From Bordetella parapertussis (GTDB taxonomy: Bacteria; Acidobacteriota; Terriglobia; Bryobacterales; Bryobacteraceae): a stretch of DNA of 64,000 nucleotides. Shown here piece after piece: positions 61,901 through 64,000 of the stretch. The position numbers were made by a program, and so were the translations under genes. The stretch is taken from the NCBI GenBank assembly GCA_943328975.2, contig CALQCC020000016.1, forward strand, positions 31,597-95,596. The letters are read 5' to 3'. Every line of letters begins with the position of its first letter. Positions within the stretch are counted from its first letter, which is position 1. The notes under the pieces are model-generated. The model was given only the letters and a program-made list of their open reading frames with translations. It made no database searches and was not told the origin of the DNA.

Positions 61901-62609
61901 CCGTCAGCTTGTTGACGCGAGCCCGCTTCACCAAGTCGTCGTAAGCTTCGACGAACTGCGCGAAATTCATCGCTTCCGCAGCCTTGATCGACGGCACCTT
62001 CAACGAACGCGCGCCATCTTTGCCCGCCACGTCCACTGCGAGTCCCAAGTTCACGTGCCCACGCACGACGCGGAACGATTCGCCACCGGTGGACGAATAA
62101 GCCTGGTTGATCGCCGGCACTTTATCGAGCGCGCGCACGATCGACCACGCCACCAAGTGCGTGTAGGAAAGCTTGCCCTTGCCCGCCGCAGCCCGGTATT
62201 GATTGATTGTCCGACGATTCTCGTCGATCACCTTCACCGGCATCACACGCTGGCTGGTCGCCGTCGGAATCGTGAGACTCGCCGACATGTTTTCCGCGAT
62301 CTTCAACGCGGGTCCGCGCAACTGCGTGACTTGATCGTCGGCCGCAATCGCCACTGGTGGCGTTTCAGGCGTTTTCGCCGAGCCGCCGGACGAAGCGGGC
62401 GCCATCAGAGCCTTCATCGGCTCCATCGTCGCTGCCGCGGCCTTGTGTCCGTTGCCACCATTCGCAGGCAGCGCCGCGGTCGCTTGACCACTGGCTTCAA
62501 ACACCGGGGCCCAACTGGAATCTACGGTCCGCCGGTCCTGGCGGTATTGGCTGAAGAGTTCGTCTTCGAGCCAGCTATTGATATTTGGCTGTGCGGGATC
62601 GTCTTGCAT
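58914..62609 (-). CDS. Fused E2-E1 2-oxoglutarate dehydrogenase (Kgd/OdhA type)
   Basis: The 1231-residue protein combines three parts. A short N-terminal helix (INSWLEDELFSQYRQDRRTV) is followed by an E2 succinyltransferase catalytic domain (about 100-350, with CTYDHRVIQGAESGMFL). A full E1 thiamine-diphosphate domain with AHRGRLTLLANVIGK, GDAAMAGQGIVAEVLN and NNQIGFTTNPEASRSS completes it. There is no lipoyl domain; the N-terminal region is a linker rich in alanine and glycine. This is the architecture of actinobacterial Kgd/OdhA, which uses a lipoyl domain from another protein. It is the central TCA-cycle step, and it is divergent from the phosphoesterase gene. Confidence 0.93.
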   Translation of the reverse strand: MQDDPAQPNINSWLEDELFSQYRQDRRTVDSSWAPVFEASGQATAALPANGGNGHKAAAATMEPMKALMAPASSGGSAKTPETPPVAIAADDQVTQLRGPALKIAENMSASLTIPTATSQRVMPVKVIDENRRTINQYRAAAGKGKLSYTHLVAWSIVRALDKVPAINQAYSSTGGESFRVVRGHVNLGLAVDVAGKDGARSLKVPSIKAAEAMNFAQFVEAYDDLVKRARVNKLTVADFEGTTISLTNPGTVGTIGSIPRLMPGQGAIIATGAIDYPPEYRGVPEDTRTSMGLSKVMAATCTYDHRVIQGAESGMFLAAMQALLEGENGFYDNIYRDLGIPARAWKWEADQAAAPMVNSDPMKQAGIARLMDAWRERGHLVADIDPLGSPRNPHPDLETASHGLTIWDLDRTFHCGAFGVTTLRNLLDRLRSVYAGKAGVQFMHIDSPEERAWIQHRVEQAGTWELSASEQQYILKDIVLAEGFEGFLENRFKGHKRFSLEGGDTMIAMIEDLLDRAAALNVSEIVIGMAHRGRLTLLANVIGKGVAQMFSEFDGDIDPEHTQGTGDVKYHLGETSVRRTHSGRAVTVSVAANPSHLEAVNPVVEGIVRPKQDKLQDAKRDRVIPVLIHGDAAMAGQGIVAEVLNFSQIEGYNTGGTLHLVINNQIGFTTNPEASRSSVYCTDVAIGAQAPVVHVNGDDPEACVWAMQLALNYRQKFHRDVFIDMLCYRKHGHNEGDDASYTQPLMAKKIAEHKSVGTQYAERLIKDGIVTAQEVQTWQEEQKANLYTIYDQTQKNKEAFELHEMNPISPEDMPTEVPPTAVDRAALERILDGVTRFPDDFHLHPKLVKMVEKRRQAGDGVQVDWATAETLAFGSLLLEGTAVRLSGQDSGRGTFSHRHAEYHDCETNRVYSPLQNLAAGQAQFDVYNSPLSEYAVLGFEFGYSVADPLALVLWESQYGDFANGAQIIIDQFITSAESKWAQPSSLVMLLPHGQEGGGPEHSSARLERFLQLAGEHNIHVTVPTTPAQYFHMLRRQMRGGVDRRGLRKPLIVMTPKSLLRHPKCVSTLDELATGAFLPVVADATVQDPTQVKRILVCAGKIYYELLSAREARGATDTAIVCLPQIYPFPKAEFAQMLKQYPNAQNVLWVQEEPRNMGAWAFLKGRIAPLLQNPPHTFGYAGRPESASPAPGSKKSHDKEQADVIEAAFAPPTIARRYRKRLVRRPKAPKV

Positions 62610-62656
62610 GGGAAGGGTAAAAGATCAATAAGGGCTTTAAGTTTTATGATAACTGA

Positions 62657-63253
62657 ATGCCCCGTCTCATGGTATTTTCCGACATCCACAATGACCTCCG
62701 CGCCCTCCAAATGGCCATGTCGGTCGAGGCTGACTTTTACGTCTGCGCCGGAGACTTGGTCAACTGGGGCCGGGGCTTGGCCAAGATGGCAGGTCCGATG
62801 CTCCCGAAGGCCGAAAAAGTCTACGTCTTGCCCGGCAATCACGAGTCCGAATCCGACATCGCCGACTTCTGCGCCCGCTACGGTTTCCACAACTTCCACG
62901 GGCAGCAAATCGAGGTCGAAGGCATCCACGTAGCGGGCCTGGGCTACTCGTCCCCCACGCCGTTCGCCACCCCAGGCGAATATTCGGAGAAGGAGATGAG
63001 CGAACACCTGGCGAAGTTCGCCAAGCTCGACCCGCTCATTTTGATTTGTCACGCTCCACCGCACGACACCGCCCTCGACCGCATCCACGAGGGCCTCCAC
63101 GGAGGCAGCCGAGCCGTCCGCGAGTTTATCGAAGCCCACCAGCCTCGCGACTTCTTCTGCGGCCACATCCATGAGGCGGAGGGGGTCGTCATACAGATGG
63201 GCGCAACGAGGGCTCAGAACGTCGGGAAGCAAGGGTTCTTGCTCGAGTGGTGA
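62657..63253 (+). CDS. Calcineurin-like metallophosphoesterase
   Basis: The 198-residue protein has all motifs of the two-metal phosphoesterase site: FSDIHND (DxH, about 8-12), CAGDLVNW (GD), LPGNHES (GNH), ICHAPPHD and CGHIHEAEG (GHxH). Such small enzymes hydrolyse phosphodiesters, cyclic nucleotides or phosphoproteins. No partner gene is coupled to it. The start is only 47 bases from the divergent 2-oxoglutarate dehydrogenase gene. Confidence 0.9.
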   Translation: MPRLMVFSDIHNDLRALQMAMSVEADFYVCAGDLVNWGRGLAKMAGPMLPKAEKVYVLPGNHESESDIADFCARYGFHNFHGQQIEVEGIHVAGLGYSSPTPFATPGEYSEKEMSEHLAKFAKLDPLILICHAPPHDTALDRIHEGLHGGSRAVREFIEAHQPRDFFCGHIHEAEGVVIQMGATRAQNVGKQGFLLEW

Positions 63254-63404
63254 GTCGTTGAAAACGACCATGCGAAACTGAACGATACAGGTGCGAATCT
63301 TTCGCGGCTGAGTGAAATTCGTCGCCGAGTGGGTCGACCGGAACACTGTTAGGCAGCGAGGCACCTCCTTGGGACGGTGGACTTCCGGCAGTAGCTAAGC
63401 GAGA

Positions 63405-63809
63405 TTAGCGGATGTCGAAAATGTATGTAATCGCAAGTTCAATACCGCCCATTGCGGTATCGGAAAGCCTGCCCATTCTTGGCTGCTCGAAGCGAGTTGG
63501 ATCTAACACGCGAATATGATCTACCAGGGCGACACTCTCCGACATAGGCCGCACGCAAGCAACATCTTTGTTCATGTAAGGCAAAGGAATAAGAATTCGA
63601 TAGGAGTTAGCTTTGTGGATCTTGGTTGAGAGCGGGATCCCGACTACATTATTACCCTGCAGATTGAGACTATCGCGGGAGACGACTACATAAGGTCGAT
63701 CCTTCTCCTGCTCCCCTCCTGCTACGTCCAAATCTTTTGCGAAAACCCAATAGATCTCACCCTGCTTAATGGTGAGTGGACGCCCGGGCATAGGATTTGG
63801 AGGATTCAT
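63405..63809 (-). CDS. MazF/PemK-like toxin-fold protein
   Basis: The 134-residue protein has the MazF-like beginning LTIKQGEIYWVF, then EKDRPYVVVSRDSLNLQGNNVVGIPLSTK and DVACVRPMSESVALVDHIRVLDPTRF, matching the toxin's beta-barrel and RNA-binding loops. No antitoxin gene is visible upstream or downstream in the window. Base composition here is clearly more AT-rich than the surrounding genes, which suggests recent acquisition. Start at the ATG 63809 is tentative; an in-frame ATG six codons later is also possible. Confidence 0.72.
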   Translation of the reverse strand: MNPPNPMPGRPLTIKQGEIYWVFAKDLDVAGGEQEKDRPYVVVSRDSLNLQGNNVVGIPLSTKIHKANSYRILIPLPYMNKDVACVRPMSESVALVDHIRVLDPTRFEQPRMGRLSDTAMGGIELAITYIFDIR

Positions 63810-63952
63810 GCGGATTCTAACGCAGCCAGTATCCAACGACTACGCCGACCATGATGGTGTCTCAACCCTAGTTGAAGGTTAGTGCGGCGGTGGGTGACCG
63901 ATTCGATAGAATCGAGTCGCCAAACCTAATCCTTGAAAGGACACCAACCGCC

Positions 63953-64000
63953 GTGAAGGAAAGATACCAGATTGTAGGACGCCAAGGGCGCCGGAATGAA
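63953..64000 (+). CDS. 5' end of an unidentified gene, cut by the window edge
   Basis: A GTG preceded by AAAGGA opens a frame of 16 codons (VKERYQIVGRQGRRNE) that runs off the end. A small hairpin (GATTC/GAATC) lies about 40 bases upstream. The basic N-terminus would fit a DNA-binding protein or transposase, but too little is visible to identify it. Confidence 0.4.
   Translation, partial: MKERYQIVGRQGRRNE

Noticed and set aside
61692..62933. A 413-codon plus-strand frame across the start of the 2-oxoglutarate dehydrogenase and the phosphoesterase
   Set aside because: It overlaps two well-supported genes in other frames and shows only Arg/His-rich sequence without motifs.

Overview
The window looks like a chromosomal segment of a high-GC, Gram-negative soil bacterium of the Acidobacteriota, most likely of the Solibacter/Bryobacter type. 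The evidence is a very large Oar-type TonB-dependent receptor with an N-terminal carboxypeptidase-regulatory domain, a PknB-like kinase fused to PD40 propeller repeats, many secreted beta-propeller and LolA-like proteins, a fused E2-E1 2-oxoglutarate dehydrogenase, and an IorAB-type molybdenum dehydrogenase. This placement is inferred from gene content; no 16S rRNA gene is present.

Layout. 0-5 kb: a DUF697-like membrane protein, an FtsB/DivIC-like protein, a zinc-ribbon protein, an S41 protease coupled to a LolA-like protein, and a YprB-type exonuclease. 5-9.3 kb: an HU protein with a clear promoter and terminator, tatA, an FMN reductase, and a sulfate-assimilation operon (cysN-cysH-TauE) without cysD. 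9.5-18 kb: secreted oxidative and beta-propeller proteins (PQQ dehydrogenase, lactonase, NHL protein), SRPBCC and DinB proteins, an orphan ParD-like antitoxin and a HupE protein. 18-25 kb: a paired M16 protease operon with LolA-like domains, preceded by a Ser/Thr kinase gene split by an in-frame TAG. 25-26.7 kb: VapBC and a secreted protein of unknown function. 26.7-30.6 kb: the conserved translation block rplM-rpsI-rpsB-tsf-pyrH-frr. 30.7-31.3 kb: an RHH/MazF pair. 31.4-35.5 kb: the Oar receptor, tRNA-Val, and a degraded C-terminal scrap of a second Oar receptor. 35.7-40 kb: an IorAB-type oxidoreductase with a Tat signal, then two tandem VOC genes separated by look-alike terminators. 40-43.8 kb: an NHL protein, FSA-type transaldolase and a GT2 glycosyltransferase.

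From 53.5 down to 43.8 kb a tightly packed minus-strand run of nine genes carries an ABC ATPase, an FtsX-type permease, a LolA-like carrier, a beta-barrel protein, a thioredoxin-like protein, an SMP-30 lactonase, NUDIX, MutS2 and YjbR. The first four look like one envelope export route. 53.6-64 kb: HyuA, the hslV-hslU-lipoprotein-DinB operon, Kgd-type 2-oxoglutarate dehydrogenase, a metallophosphoesterase, a PemK/MazF-like toxin in a visibly more AT-rich patch, and the first codons of an unidentified gene.

No CRISPR array, prophage or complete insertion sequence was seen. The points most worth a second look are the amber codon inside the kinase-propeller gene, the repeated pairing of LolA-like proteins with proteases or exporters, the putative ABC/LolA/barrel exporter, the Oar remnant beside tRNA-Val, and the NUDIX gene whose conserved N-terminus begins upstream of any standard start codon.
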